Notes under the pieces: model-generated | What the model saw: the letters and a program-made list of their open reading frames with translations, nothing else | What the model was told of the DNA's origin: nothing | Databases searched by the model: none | Part shown: in pieces, positions 53,993 to 62,609 of the stretch | How positions within the stretch are numbered: position 1 is the first letter of the stretch | Layout: each line of letters starts with the position of its first letter | Translations under genes and position numbers: made by a program | Origin: Cyanophora paradoxa | Taxonomy: Eukaryota; Glaucocystophyceae; Cyanophorales; Cyanophoraceae | Length of the DNA: 64,000 nucleotides | Direction of reading: 5' to 3' | Assembly (NCBI GenBank): GCA_004431415.1 | Contig: QPMI01000417.1 | Coordinates: forward strand, 185,554-249,553

Positions 53993-54004
53993 TTGGAAAA
54001 TTGT
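53993..54004 (-). promoter_or_regulatory. Late-type promoter motif, 95-residue gene
   Basis: Minus-strand CAATTTTCCAAG lies 15 bases before the ATG at 53,978. Confidence 0.45.
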
Positions 54005-54030
54005 GGGAGGCGTCCGGAGATTGCGAACGT

Positions 54031-54146
54031 AGGAGGGGGGAGAAATGACGCGGACGCAAAAGATTCCGTCATGGGTTTTCCGTCATGGGCTGGAACTTGG
54101 ACTCGGGACTCGGCCGGGAATTCTCCCGGTAAGTTCGAGACTTGAA
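54031..54146 (+). repeat. Long repeat copy A (iteron-bearing)
   Basis: This copy contains AGGAGGGGGGAGAAATGACG, then two direct CCGTCATGGG words, then GCTGGAACTTGGACTCGGG and a CCGGGAATTCTCCCGG palindrome. It matches copy D (55,395-55,497) in inverted orientation over its left part, and copy B in direct orientation over its right part. Confidence 0.9.
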
Positions 54147-54218
54147 CTCGGCGGGGTACCCCCTATGTCCAAATGTCCTAGTATCCTAGTAGTACTAAGT
54201 AGTACTAGCTAGGTGGTA

Positions 54219-54380
54219 TCGATATCTAGCTAGCTAGCGCTAGCGCTTGCTTAATTAATTAACTGAAAGGTTGCGGAGGTTGCGGACGCGTCACAATTCC
54301 GTCATGGGTTTTCCGTCATGGGCTGGAACTTGGACTCGGGACTCGGCCGGGAATTCTCCCGGTAAGTTCGAGACTTGAAC
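54219..54380 (+). repeat. Long repeat copy B, left arm of inverted repeat
   Basis: It starts with GATATCTAGCTAGCTAGCGC and TTAATTAATTAACTGAAAGG, continues with GTTGCGGAGGTTGCGGACGC, and then has the same double CCGTCATGGG block as copy A, through the CCGGGAATTCTCCCGG palindrome. About 129 bases (54,219-54,347) are repeated in inverted orientation at 54,553-54,681, almost without change. Confidence 0.9.
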
Positions 54381-54552
54381 AAGAACGACGTACCCCACTT
54401 GTGACCGTTCTATACTACATTAAAGTATTCATTGATTGTGAATAACGATAATGTATAGCAACTTGAAATTACCTTCAAGTCGAATAGAGGGGTACAGAGT
54501 CGGTACGTTAGACTTGACAAAAACACGTGTATTTTTTTACGCCGAGTTTTGC

Positions 54553-54681
54553 GGCCGAGTCCCGAGTCCAAGTTCCAGCCCATGACGGAAAACCCATGAC
54601 GGAATTGTGACGCGTCCGCAACCTCCGCAACCTTTCAGTTAATTAATTAAGCAAGCGCTAGCAAGCACTAGCTAGATATCA
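54553..54681 (-). repeat. Long repeat copy C, right arm of inverted repeat
   Basis: This is the inverted partner of copy B, separated from it by about 205 bases of AT-rich DNA. The arms could form a large cruciform. The arm ends at the 3' end of the gene at 54,679. Confidence 0.9.
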
Positions 54682-55107
54682 CAGCTCTACCTTGCCCAAG
54701 TTGATGGTATCTAGCAAGGCCTGCTCCTCCAAGTCTGCACCACCGCCGCCGCCCAGCGCTAGCGCTAGCTCGATACCGCCTCCGGCCTTGATCTCCCTTG
54801 GCTCCAGCCACCTGAGAGGCTCGGGCCACCTCCTCCTGGTGAAGCCGGTATCGTTGCTCTTGTCCAGCTTGAGGTAGCGGTAGGGCGCCGGCGCCGGCCA
54901 GTCCGGCCTGTGGCCGCTTGCCTCCTTGGCTATGTCCTTGGGCCTACGCGGACGCAGGTCGGCCTTGGCCTTCGCCCTCTGCAGGGGGCCCAGCGCCTTG
55001 AACTTCGGTGCCTTGGTCGCCGGCAGGGCCTTGGGCTGGGGCTTCTGGGGCTTCTGCGTCTTCACCGCCTTGGGCTTCGGCATCCTTGGCTGCTTCGATT
55101 TCGGCAT
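54679..55107 (-). CDS. Lys/Pro-rich basic element protein
   Basis: An intact frame of 142 residues from the ATG at 55,107. The first 60 residues repeat Lys-Pro-Lys and Pro-Lys-Ala units (MPKSKQPRMPKPKAVKTQKP), a strongly basic tail like those of DNA-condensing proteins. The C-terminal half is mixed with a Gly-rich loop. Minus-strand GCTTTTCTCA lies about 17 bases upstream. It overlaps the gene at 54,944-55,345 by 164 bases in another frame, and both frames look coding by composition. Confidence 0.55.
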   Translation of the reverse strand: MPKSKQPRMPKPKAVKTQKPQKPQPKALPATKAPKFKALGPLQRAKAKADLRPRRPKDIAKEASGHRPDWPAPAPYRYLKLDKSNDTGFTRRRWPEPLRWLEPREIKAGGGIELALALGGGGGADLEEQALLDTINLGKVEL

Positions 55108-55345
55108 ACTTCTTGCTCATAAATGAGAAAAGCGCCACGAAGTCAGCTTTTATCTCCTCCTTGGTCCAGGATGTCACCTGATCCGGGTCACCTGAGAACG
55201 GCGCATCGAACGCCACGTGGAGCGATTTGCAGGCCTGGGCAATCATTGGCTCGGGCCATGCCAGCTCGATCAGCTGAAGGTAGATGTTGAGGGCCTTGTC
55301 GAGCTTGGCGCCCTGGGAGACCAGCTGGGAGATGGCGGGCTCCAT
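54944..55345 (-). CDS. Helical element protein overlapping basic gene
   Basis: The ATG at 55,345 lies 16 bases after a shared promoter box and gives 133 residues. The N-terminal 90 residues are helical (MEPAISQLVSQGAKLDKALN, then ALFSFMSKKYAEIEAAKDAE). The C-terminal 45 residues are Glu/Ala/Gly-rich low complexity, where the frame overlaps the Lys/Pro-rich gene. The true end could be earlier if the overlap results from a frameshift. No family recognised. Confidence 0.6.
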   Translation of the reverse strand: MEPAISQLVSQGAKLDKALNIYLQLIELAWPEPMIAQACKSLHVAFDAPFSGDPDQVTSWTKEEIKADFVALFSFMSKKYAEIEAAKDAEAQGGEDAEAPEAPAQGPAGDQGTEVQGAGPPAEGEGQGRPASA

Positions 55346-55360
55346 GGTGGGTAGACTAGC

Positions 55361-55371
55361 ATCAGAAAATG
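55361..55371 (-). promoter_or_regulatory. Late-type promoter motif, 133-residue gene
   Basis: Minus-strand CATTTTCTGAT lies 16 bases before the ATG at 55,345. Confidence 0.55.
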
Positions 55372-55394
55372 GCGCCAAGTTCGAATCTATTTTT

Positions 55395-55497
55395 TTACCG
55401 GGAGAGTCTGGGCCCGAGTCCCAGGTCCAAGTTCCAGCCCATGACGGAAAACCCATGACGGAATCTTTCGCGTCCGCGTCACTTCTCCCCCCCTCCT
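55395..55497 (-). repeat. Long repeat copy D (inverted partner of copy A)
   Basis: In inverted orientation it carries the GGAGGGGGGAGAAGTGACGC lead, the double CCGTCATGGG block and the GCTGGAACTTGGACCTGGG stretch of copy A, diverging after it. It lies just upstream of both divergent genes at 55,345 (minus) and 55,593 (plus). Confidence 0.9.
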
Positions 55498-55592
55498 CAG
55501 CTGAGCGCTCACCTGACCCTCACCTGAACGGCCTCAAAACCGCAGCCCCGCCGCGCCCTCTCCTCACACTTCAAAGCCAAGAGAAATCAAGA

Positions 55593-55862
55593 ATGTGCAT
55601 CCCCACGTACTTCACCTGCTGTCTCACCTTCGGCATCTTCGCATACGTCATATACGACGATGAGTTCGACCGAAACACGTTCTACTTCTGCAAGCTCCTT
55701 CGCGACATTTCGTCGGAGCACCGCAAGGGCGATGAGTATGATTGGATTCAACTGCTCCCCCTCAAGAACGAGATCGTACTGTGGAGAGAGAAGTGCATTG
55801 TAGGCAGGTTCAAGATTAGCTCGATTCGTGTAGCCGTCGTAGAGGATATGATGGTGAATTGA
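55593..55862 (+). CDS. Small membrane protein of the element
   Basis: The ATG at 55,593 gives 89 residues; the longer upstream frame crosses repeat D and is not credible. The N terminus has one membrane helix (YFTCCLTFGIFAYVIYDDEF). The remainder (FYFCKLLRDISSEHRKGDEY, then LPLKNEIVLWREKCIVGRF) is soluble with alternating strands. The ATG lies about 95 bases right of repeat D. I do not recognise a family. Confidence 0.6.
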   Translation: MCIPTYFTCCLTFGIFAYVIYDDEFDRNTFYFCKLLRDISSEHRKGDEYDWIQLLPLKNEIVLWREKCIVGRFKISSIRVAVVEDMMVN

Positions 55863-55920
55863 ACACGTGTTTTACCTGAATCACCTGAGCGCTCAGCTGA
55901 AGTCAGGCCGGGCGGCCTCA

Positions 55921-55930
55921 AATATTTTCT
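55921..55930 (+). promoter_or_regulatory. Late-type promoter motif, SSB-like gene
   Basis: AATATTTTCT lies 37 bases before the ATG at 55,968, the longest spacing in the set. Confidence 0.5.
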
Positions 55931-55967
55931 AGCGCTAGGCCGAAGCACACTCTAAGCCAAAGCAACA

Positions 55968-56761
55968 ATGGCCACCGTCCGCAACGCCAACGAGATCGAC
56001 CCCGCCAAGCTCGCCTTCGAGATCGACGCCACCGGCCGCATCAAGGCCAAGTACGACGGCCTGCAGGGCCTCATGATGTACGCGCCGCCCATGGTCACCA
56101 TCAACCCCTGCATCAACACCGAGCAAGGCAAGGCGTGGAGCGACGAGAAGAAGGCCTTCGTCATGGAAGAAAACGGCGGATTCTACACGCTGGACCTCAC
56201 CGATCTCAGCGCCGTCGACGGCCAGACGAACCCCGCCGCGGACGAGTTCCTCAAGCTGCTCGAGGCCCTGGACGCGAAATTCTGCGAGTTCGTGCAGCAG
56301 AACCAGGCCAAGCTCAAGGTCTCGCCCGGCCGCGCCCTCTCCAAGGACCAGATCTCGGTGCTGCAGACCCCCAGCGTGCGCATCAAGGTCGACAAGGAGT
56401 CGGGCCAGGCCTTCTACAAGTACCTCAACATGCGCATCCGCACCCAGACGATGGCGGGCAAGCGCAAGACCGTGCCCGTCGTCGACATGTCCAACTACCT
56501 CATCACCGAGCGCGCCACCATCGGCACCGGAGACCTGGTGGCGGCGCTCATTAAAATCGACACCGCCTACGCCATCCCCGAGGGCAAGTTCGGCCTCAAG
56601 TGGTCCTTCCTCGCCGTGCAGCAGTGCAAGGTCGGCGCCTTTCGCTTCGCCGGGCGCGCCCCGAGCTGGCCTTCAAGCCCTACGACAACGAGGCCGATTT
56701 CGAGCCCTACCTAAACCCCGAGTCTATGTACGCAGCCCCATGCAGTAGCTCGGACGAATAA
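55968..56761 (+). CDS. Candidate single-strand DNA-binding protein, frameshifted end
   Basis: A coding frame of about 264 residues with one shift near 56,655; after it, the frame continues to a stop at 56,761. Features: an N-terminal strand-rich half, VRIKVDKESGQAFYKYLNMR, VVDMSNYLITERATIGTGDL and FGLKWSFLAVQQCKV. The pattern of a conserved core, then a kinked strand ending in Gly-Leu-Lys-x-x-Phe, followed by an acidic C terminus reminds me of T7 gp2.5-like SSBs found in algal nucleocytoviruses. This rests on memory of overall pattern, not on a defining motif. It could equally be an unrelated virion protein. Confidence 0.45.
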
Positions 56762-56801
56762 ATTGTGAATTTTTGGTGCAATTGATTACAAGCTTTTACA
56801 C

Positions 56802-57603
56802 TCAAAGGCCGTTGAACTTGCCGCCCACCGCCTTGGGCTCCGCCGCCGTCGAGGCCGCCGCCTCCGTCACCTCCTTCATCACCTCTGGGTTCGCGTTCGC
56901 CGCGTGCACCGCCAGCACCGTCTGCACCAGGGCCATCCCCAGGCGCGCCTCGGGCCCCAGGGTCACGTAGCGCGAGTACTTAATCACCAGCTCCTCTAAG
57001 ATCGGCTGCACCTGGTCCATCGAAGAGAGCGTCGCCTGCCCGAGCCCGTCGAGCTTCAGGCCGATCGGATCGTACGCCTTGTTGAGGTGCTCCAGCGAGT
57101 GCATGCCCGCGATCAGAAAGAGGCGCGCCGCCTCCAGCGAACCCCGCGTGCTCAGCTCGCGCTGAATCTCCTCGTACTCTTCCTTCAGCTCGTCCAGCGG
57201 CGTGGCCAGGCTCAGCTTCTTCGTGGACGTAAGCTCGCCCCCGAACGAGCGCCGGTACTGCGCGATCTGCCGCAGGACCTGCTTCTTCTCGTCCACGTCC
57301 ACCTGCGCCTCGTCCCGCGGCCGCTCCTGCAGGTCGATTCCCAGCGCCTTTTTCACGCTCTGCTCCTTCTTCTTCGTCATTTCGATGTGCTCCTGCACGC
57401 TGAAGCCCGCGCCCTTGCTCGGCGCCGTCGGCGGCACCGCGGGCCCGTCGCCCGGCAGCGCCATCCTGTCGGCCTTCGGCGCCTTCTCCCCTTTTCCTTG
57501 CCCTCCTTCGCGGGGCGGCCCTTCTTCCGGGCTGCGGGATTCCCACGGGGTTCGGCCCGTCCACGGCCAGCGCCTCGAAGCCAAGCATCGCCGAGGGGTC
57601 CAT
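56802..57603 (-). CDS. Helical virion protein candidate, frameshifted N terminus
   Basis: The promoter box points to the ATG at 57,603 (MDPSAMLGFEALAVDGPNPV). The frame shifts near 57,510, after which a coding frame of about 230 residues runs to the stop at 56,802. It is charged and helical, with a coiled-coil-like middle. The most conserved-looking part is LFLIAGMHSLEHLNKAYDPI followed by GLKLDGLG. From memory this resembles a block (N-K-x-[FY]-D-P...L-x-G) in a widespread nucleocytovirus protein family of unknown function thought to be structural. The name of that family is not certain to me. Confidence 0.55.
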
Positions 57604-57619
57604 CCTTTACGCCTGCCCC

Positions 57620-57631
57620 TTAGAAATATTT
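57620..57631 (-). promoter_or_regulatory. Late-type promoter motif, helical virion protein
   Basis: Minus-strand AATATTTCTAAG lies 16 bases before the ATG at 57,603. Confidence 0.55.
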
Positions 57632-57632
57632 T

Positions 57633-57962
57633 TCACTCCGAGGTCAGCTCGACGAAGAGCTCGATGTAAAGCCAGAGCTTCTCGCGCAGCTCGGGCCCGC
57701 TGCCGTAGAAGAGCGAGCGCACGGCCGAGGCGTACTCCTGCGGCAGCCTCTCGAAAACCGAGTCGTCCTTCGCCTTGATCAATTCCGCCTCCGCGTTGAT
57801 GTGCCTCCTGAACAGAACGATGACCGCCGTGGCCCCTATGCCGCGCAGCGACTGGATCTGCGCCCGCACCCCCGGCTCCTTGGCCTCCGGCTCCAGCAGG
57901 TCGAGGAAGCGGCCCCAGCGCGCCTCGATCTGCTCGCCCAGCGTCGCCTCCGTCGCAGCCAT
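57633..57962 (-). CDS. Small helical element protein
   Basis: An intact frame of 109 residues. It is entirely helical by composition (IEARWGRFLDLLEPEAKEPG, then RLPQEYASAVRSLFYGSGPE) with no Cys and no membrane segment. It is packed between the two neighbouring minus-strand genes with 12-30 base gaps, so it probably belongs to the same late gene row. No family recognised. Confidence 0.6.
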   Translation of the reverse strand: MAATEATLGEQIEARWGRFLDLLEPEAKEPGVRAQIQSLRGIGATAVIVLFRRHINAEAELIKAKDDSVFERLPQEYASAVRSLFYGSGPELREKLWLYIELFVELTSE

Positions 57963-57974
57963 GCTACGCGTGCT

Positions 57975-59177
57975 TCAGAAATTAGCGTCCGCCGCTGCCG
58001 CTGCCGCTGCCGCTGCCGCTGCCGCCGCCGCTGCGCTGCCGCCGCCGCTGCCGCCGCCGCCGAGGAGGGCGTTTGCCGCTTGCTCGTACATTGCCGCCTT
58101 GCGCGCGCTGGTCTCGCGGAGGAGGGTGGCCTGCGCGGTCTCGGTGCCCTTCACGAGAGCCTGGAAGGCGGTTTGAATCGTGGTCTGGCTGCGCTCACCG
58201 GTGCCTGCCATTCCGGCGACGGTTCCCAGGCCCCGCAGCGTCGCAATCGAGCCTAACGTTGCGGTATCCGCATAGGGTCGGCTTCCTACGGCCGGATTCA
58301 CGACGGCCGGCAGCAGGTTCTGGTCCGCGTACGGCGTCGCCGTCGCCAGCGCGGGCCCGCGCGTGCCGACCTGATCCATGAGCATCGCCCCGAACGGGTT
58401 GCCCCGGCTGAAGTCCACGTCGTTGCGCCCGTAGGGCTTGTTGACGGCGCTGCTGATGTTGGCCGTCTGCGCGTTGAACATGGGCGAGAGGTCGGGGGTG
58501 TAGCCCGCGCGCAGCCCCTGGGGGTTCTCCGTCGTCTGCCCGTAGCGGCCGGCCGGCCCGAGCAGGTTCTCCTTCTCGATCTCTTCCATCGTCTTGATCC
58601 AGCCGCGCTCGCGCGCCCACTTCATAACGAGATCGTCGTAGTTCATCGGGAAGAAAACCTTCTGGTACTTGTCGAAGCGCTGAATTTCGATATCCTGCTC
58701 GATCATGTTCGTAATTCGCTCCAGCAGCTCGGGGTAATATTCCTCGAGCATTTTGGCGACGCCCGGCTGCTTCAGGTCGAAGGCCGTCATCGCCCACTGG
58801 TCGAAATCGCGAATCATGATTTCCTTCCGCAGCACGAACGCATTCTCGACGTCCTCCTCGCTGATCTGTCGGTTGGGGTAGGAGTTCTGCAGCTGCTGTC
58901 GGATGCCCATGCGCATCAGCTTCTCCATCGAGGGCGTGTACTTCATCGCGGGCAGGGTCTTCGTATTCCCCCCGCTGAGCCCCAGGCCACGTGCCTGATC
59001 CTCGGGCGTGTAGACGTCCGCCTTGGTCCCATCTACGACGGGCACCTCGGGCATGACCGTGCCCGGAAGGAACTTGTTCACGATGCCGTCCATGTCGGCC
59101 TTCAGGTCGTTCTTCAGCGACTGGCGCTGCTTCTTAGAGCCCTCCCCAATGTCCATCATAGAGTGGCCCTTCGTCAT
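57975..59177 (-). CDS. Probable virion structural protein with Gly/Ala tail
   Basis: An intact frame of 400 residues immediately downstream of the major capsid gene on the same strand. The N-terminal half is helical (MEKLMRMGIRQQLQNSYPNR, then IEQDIEIQRFDKYQKVFFPM). The middle is Asn/Ala/Gly-rich. The C terminus is a GGGGSGGGS linker followed by about 17 Ala, encoded by a GCCGCT microsatellite. Long frame, length and place next to the capsid gene suggest an abundant minor virion protein. I do not recognise it. Confidence 0.65.
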   Translation of the reverse strand: MTKGHSMMDIGEGSKKQRQSLKNDLKADMDGIVNKFLPGTVMPEVPVVDGTKADVYTPEDQARGLGLSGGNTKTLPAMKYTPSMEKLMRMGIRQQLQNSYPNRQISEEDVENAFVLRKEIMIRDFDQWAMTAFDLKQPGVAKMLEEYYPELLERITNMIEQDIEIQRFDKYQKVFFPMNYDDLVMKWARERGWIKTMEEIEKENLLGPAGRYGQTTENPQGLRAGYTPDLSPMFNAQTANISSAVNKPYGRNDVDFSRGNPFGAMLMDQVGTRGPALATATPYADQNLLPAVVNPAVGSRPYADTATLGSIATLRGLGTVAGMAGTGERSQTTIQTAFQALVKGTETAQATLLRETSARKAAMYEQAANALLGGGGSGGGSAAAAAAAAAAAAAAADANF

Positions 59178-59200
59178 CGCGCCCCGGTTAGGATCCCAGT

Positions 59201-59210
59201 GGGAAAATTT
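59201..59210 (-). promoter_or_regulatory. Late-type promoter motif, 400-residue protein
   Basis: Minus-strand AAATTTTCCC lies 23 bases before the ATG at 59,177. Confidence 0.45.
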
Positions 59211-59256
59211 ATTGGTTCACATCGGCCTACCAAGCACACCCTGGCTAACAAGCAAT

Positions 59257-60613
59257 CTAATGGAAGCGGCGGTAGGCGCCGCCGTTGGTGAAGGTGATCT
59301 CGTTGTAGTAGCGGCAGTAGATGTCGGCCACGGGCTTGTCCGCGCCGTAGGTCTTGAGCGTGGTGAGCGTGAGCTCGATGGTCTTGAAGGCGCCCATGTC
59401 GAGGCCGCCGAACATCTTGGTGTTGTCGGCCACGTCGGTGCCGAAGGGGAGCGAGTAGATGAACTCCGTCCGAACTGGCCACGTTGCGGGGCTGGATGTC
59501 GCTGCTGTGCCCGTCGTGGGTCGCAAGGGTCGTGGGGGCCGTGTCGTTGCCCGACCACGGTGCGGGTGCAGCGCGTCGGCCACGTCGGCCGCTGCCGTCC
59601 CGTCATCGAGGTCACGCCCGCAGCAGCTCGAGGTGCTTGCGGGCGGGGCGTGCGTGTGCTCCTTGTGCGCGATGGCCGTGCGCAAGAAGTGCGCGTCGTG
59701 GTTCGAGCTATCGAGCACCTTGATGTTGTCGCACTTCAGCTCGATCTTGTCGAGCGGGCGGAAGCGCCAGAAGTGCTCGCCGTTGTCGGTGTGCGGCTTG
59801 TCGCGCACCACGATGATCAGCTCGTAGCAGATTCCGGTGAAGGGCAGGCGGATGGCCTTGCCGGACTCGAACGAGACGTGGTAGTGCTGCACGTACTTGC
59901 CGGCCCACGTGAACGAGTTCGGGTGCAGCGCCAGCTCGCGCGAGTCGATGTGCACGTAGCGCAGGATGAGCTTGGTGTCCAGGCTGACGGTGCTCGTCAG
60001 GTTGGTGTTGGTGTGCAGGCCGCCGTCCACGAAGGAGGCCGTGATCTCCTTCTGCGAGGCGTAGGTGATCTGCAGCTTCATGTCGTTTCCGGAGCAGCGG
60101 AGCTTGTGGAGCGGCACGGCGAACTTTCGACCGTGCCCGTCGCGATGCGAATCGGTATGTACAGCGTGTTCGGGCCTTGCCCGGCGGCGCAGCGGCTGGT
60201 GCGCCAGAGGTTGTTCACCATGTCGACGTGCTGGACGACGGACTTGTCGTCCTCGAACTCGCCGTAGATGGCGTCGTAATGGCGTCGTACTCGTGGATCA
60301 GCTGCGCGCCCACGAAGATCTTCACCTTCTTGAGCAGCACGTAGCCGGCCTTCGGGATGTAGAAGTGGTCCGCGTTCGTCAGCGCCGGCAGCGTCACCTT
60401 GAGCCAGGAGTCGTTGAACATCGCGCCGAGTGCGGGATGACGATGTCGACGGTCTGACCGAAGCCACGCCGACTGCACGGGGCTCACCTCGAGCACCTCG
60501 TCCACGAACGGCATCGCCGTGTCGAAGGTCTCGTGCACGTGCACCGACGCGTCGGAGCTGCGCAGCGAGTGGTGCAGGGCGGTCGTGGGGGTGGAGATGA
60601 GCGCGGAAGCCAT
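59257..60613 (-). pseudogene. Double-jelly-roll major capsid protein, broken frame
   Basis: Minus-strand gene of about 450 codons spread over at least three overlapping frames. Diagnostic stretches in order: IPKAGYVLLKKVKIFVGAQL and YGEFEDDKSVVQHVDMVNNL (first jelly roll), TLYIPIRI, LRCSGNDMKLQITYA, HFWRFRPLDKIELKCDNIKV, EFIYSLPFGTDVADNTKMFG and YCRYYNEITFTNGGAYRRFH. This is the strand order of the capsid proteins of nucleocytoviruses and polinton-like viruses. Breaks: an 11-base tandem duplication (TACGACGCCAT) near 60,262-60,285, a one-base shift near 60,140, and two more shifts between 59,500 and 59,650. A strong promoter box lies 17 bases before the ATG. The copy could not make a full capsid protein as it stands, unless the breaks are sequence errors. 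Confidence 0.85.
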
Positions 60614-60630
60614 GGTGGTTTAGGGGTGCG

Positions 60631-60641
60631 TTGAGAAAATT
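60631..60641 (-). promoter_or_regulatory. Late-type promoter motif, major capsid gene
   Basis: Minus-strand AATTTTCTCAA, preceded by a run of A/T (CCCAAAAAATTTT), lies 17 bases before the capsid ATG at 60,613. It is the best match to the shared box. Confidence 0.6.
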
Positions 60642-60655
60642 TTTTGGGTGGACGC

Positions 60656-61286
60656 CTACGTTATTAGAGGGCGCGTCCCCCGTCGCGCCAGGTCCGCGTC
60701 GTACGCCTTCTTGCGGAGTGCGTCCGTGATCGCAGACCAGTCGCGTGTGCCGTTAAGATAACCCAGGGCAAGTCCTTGGCCCAACATGAAGTAACGCTCT
60801 GGATCCAAGTTCATGAGTTGCTGGGCCCGCTCCTCTACGCGCCGCACACGCTCCATAAAGGGGCCCTTTGCCGCAGATCCGAGCGGGTCCGCTTCTCGCT
60901 CAGCTTCGAAGAATTTCACGACATCCCGCCCAGGTCCGAAATATCACGGTGCTGCTCTGCTATCCGTGCCTGTGCCTTGTTGACTCCAGCTGCCTGGGCT
61001 TGGGCTATCGATGCCAGTTGGTTGTAATCGATTTCTTCTGCAAGGTATTTCGCAACGGCGGCGTCCCTGCAGCGCGCGCGATTTCGGGCGATACGCTCAC
61101 AAGGAATCCCTCCCGGCGAGCCCGATTGGCCGCGCGCTCCGCTTCCGTCTCCTCGTCCATGGGATCGTCTGGACTGGCTGGATGCCTGGAGCACCGGAGC
61201 GAAGTTTCTTCAGCAGCCCGCACGGCGAGCTTCTGTCGCTCTTTCACCTTCTTGGCGGCCAGTTCAAGCGCATCGTTTACGTCCAT
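60656..61286 (-). CDS. Helical element protein, two frameshifts
   Basis: Starts at the ATG at 61,286. The first frame (MDVNDALELAAKKVKERQKL, an Ala/Lys/Glu-rich helix) gives way near 61,100 to a second (AVAKYLAEEIDYNQLASIAQ), and near 60,925 to a third (VKFFEAEREADPLGSAAKGP, then LGYLNGTRDWSAITDALRKK) that ends at the stop at 60,656. Joined, it would be about 205 residues of charged helices. The frames abut without gaps, which supports one decayed gene rather than three. The start overlaps the end of the gene to the right by 23 bases. No family recognised. Confidence 0.5.
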
Positions 61287-62148
61287 GGTCGTATACCCGG
61301 TCTCCGCCCGTATCCTTGTACGCGGCCCTGCGCTTGTCCATGGCTTCCATCTCGCGCGGGGACGAGGGGGCGATTTCTATCCCGCGTTGCGAGTTGAGCC
61401 TGGACGGCGACGGGCACCTGCTCGAGCACGGCCCTTGCCGCCGCAACAGCCACCGCCTCGGCGCCACCACCTCTGGCGGGCGCGAGGGCCCGCCTGTGGC
61501 TCGGGCGGCGGCGGCGGCGGGGGCGGCGGCGGGGGTGGAGGCGGGGGCTGCTGCTCCGCTGGGGGCGCCGACGGCCGGGCCACCGTGTCCGGGGGCTGCG
61601 AGGGGCCGGGCTGCGGCTGCAGCGGTGGCGTCTTCGGCCCGGGGGGCGGAGGCGGCGGAGGCGGAGGCCCCGGAGGCGGGGCCCCCCCTTCGTCGTCGGA
61701 CTCGATCATTTCGTCCCTGGGTTCCTTGGACGGTAGGGCCTTCTGAATGAGGGCCTCGCGCGCGCCCTTGCCCGCCTTGATTGCTCTGCCCATGGCCGCC
61801 TCCGGGAAACTGGCCTCGATGGCCTCGTTGTCCCCGTCCGTGATGCGCACCTTTGCTCGCGGCGGCCTTGATGTACTTTTCCTTGTCCATCCGCTTCTTC
61901 GCCGTCGCCTCTCCCTGGGCACGTCGCGCTGGCGGCTCTCGTCCGGCCCCGGCCCCTCGCTGTCCGAGCTCGAGGGCGGCTCGCCTGGGCGAAGGGCTGG
62001 CGCGTGTTGCGGTTCGCCGTAGTCGGGGTCGTACCTCCTCGATCAGCTCCTCGGGCTTCTTGTTCTCGCGCGCGTAGATGCTCGTGGGTTTGAAACTCCT
62101 CGCCGTTGATGATGTACTTGTAGTAGTAGTACGCGTCTCGAGGTTCAT
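61264..62148 (-). CDS. Polyproline element protein, several frameshifts
   Basis: The minus-strand start at 62,148 overlaps the preceding stop as ATGA. Coding character jumps between frames: IYARENKKPEELIEE at the start, an acidic SSSDSEGPGPDESRQRD stretch, KVRITDGDNEAIEASFPEAA, KGAREALIQKALPSKEPRDE, then a long Pro run at about 61,500-61,680 (over 25 Pro in two tracts), and a C terminus LNSQRGIEIAPSSPREMEAM ending at 61,264. At least three indels are needed. The polyproline tract recalls linker regions in virion proteins. No family recognised. Confidence 0.45.
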   Translation of the reverse strand: MNLETRTTTTSTSSTARSFKPTSIYARENKKPEELIEEVRPRLRRTATRASPSPRRAALELGQRGAGAGREPPARRAQGEATAKKRMDKEKYIKAAASKGAHHGRGQRGHRGQFPGGGHGQSNQGGQGRARGPHSEGPTVQGTQGRNDRVRRRRGGPASGASASAASAPRAEDATAAAAARPLAAPGHGGPAVGAPSGAAAPASTPAAAPAAAAARATGGPSRPPEVVAPRRWLLRRQGPCSSRCPSPSRLNSQRGIEIAPSSPREMEAMDKRRAAYKDTGGDRVYDHGRKRCA

Positions 62149-62609
62149 CGGGCCAGCGTCTCGAGGCGCTTCTTGCGCTTCAGGAATTCGGTGATCTGAT
62201 CCTCCTTCGACTTGCAGAACTCCCGCACGCCCGGCAGCACCGTCAGGTTCTTGCCGTCCACGTCGCAGGCGCCCGCTCCCTTGGCCTTCAGGTTCGCGGT
62301 GAAGGCCGACTGGCCCATCAGCCAGGCGCGGAAGCCCTCCTCGTACTCCTTGTCGAGGCTCGACTCCATCTGCTGGAACTTGTTGATGTAGTACGCGTTG
62401 GCGATGGCCTGCGCCTCCACCTCGGCGAGCTTGTCCGATTGATCGCGCTCCTCGAACCGAATTTCCGGCGTGGCCCTCGCCAGCGCCGTCTTCATCAGCT
62501 GCTGAAAGTGTGCGTACTTGTCGCTCTCGAAGGGCGTGATGTGCGAGTCCCCGCCCCCCGGGATCGCGAGCACGTTGCGCGGCGCGAAACGCGAGGCGAG
62601 CCCCCTCAT
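62145..62609 (-). CDS. Element protein of unknown function
   Basis: An intact frame of 154 residues from the ATG at 62,609, which overlaps the preceding stop (ATGA). The sequence is helical and charged: SHITPFESDKYAHFQQLMKT, AIANAYYINKFQQMESSLDK, FRAWLMGQSAFTANLKAKGA, and a Lys-rich end. It contains two Cys and no membrane segment. It belongs to a tight minus-strand row with 4-base overlaps on both sides. No family recognised. Confidence 0.6.
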   Translation of the reverse strand: MRGLASRFAPRNVLAIPGGGDSHITPFESDKYAHFQQLMKTALARATPEIRFEERDQSDKLAEVEAQAIANAYYINKFQQMESSLDKEYEEGFRAWLMGQSAFTANLKAKGAGACDVDGKNLTVLPGVREFCKSKEDQITEFLKRKKRLETLAR

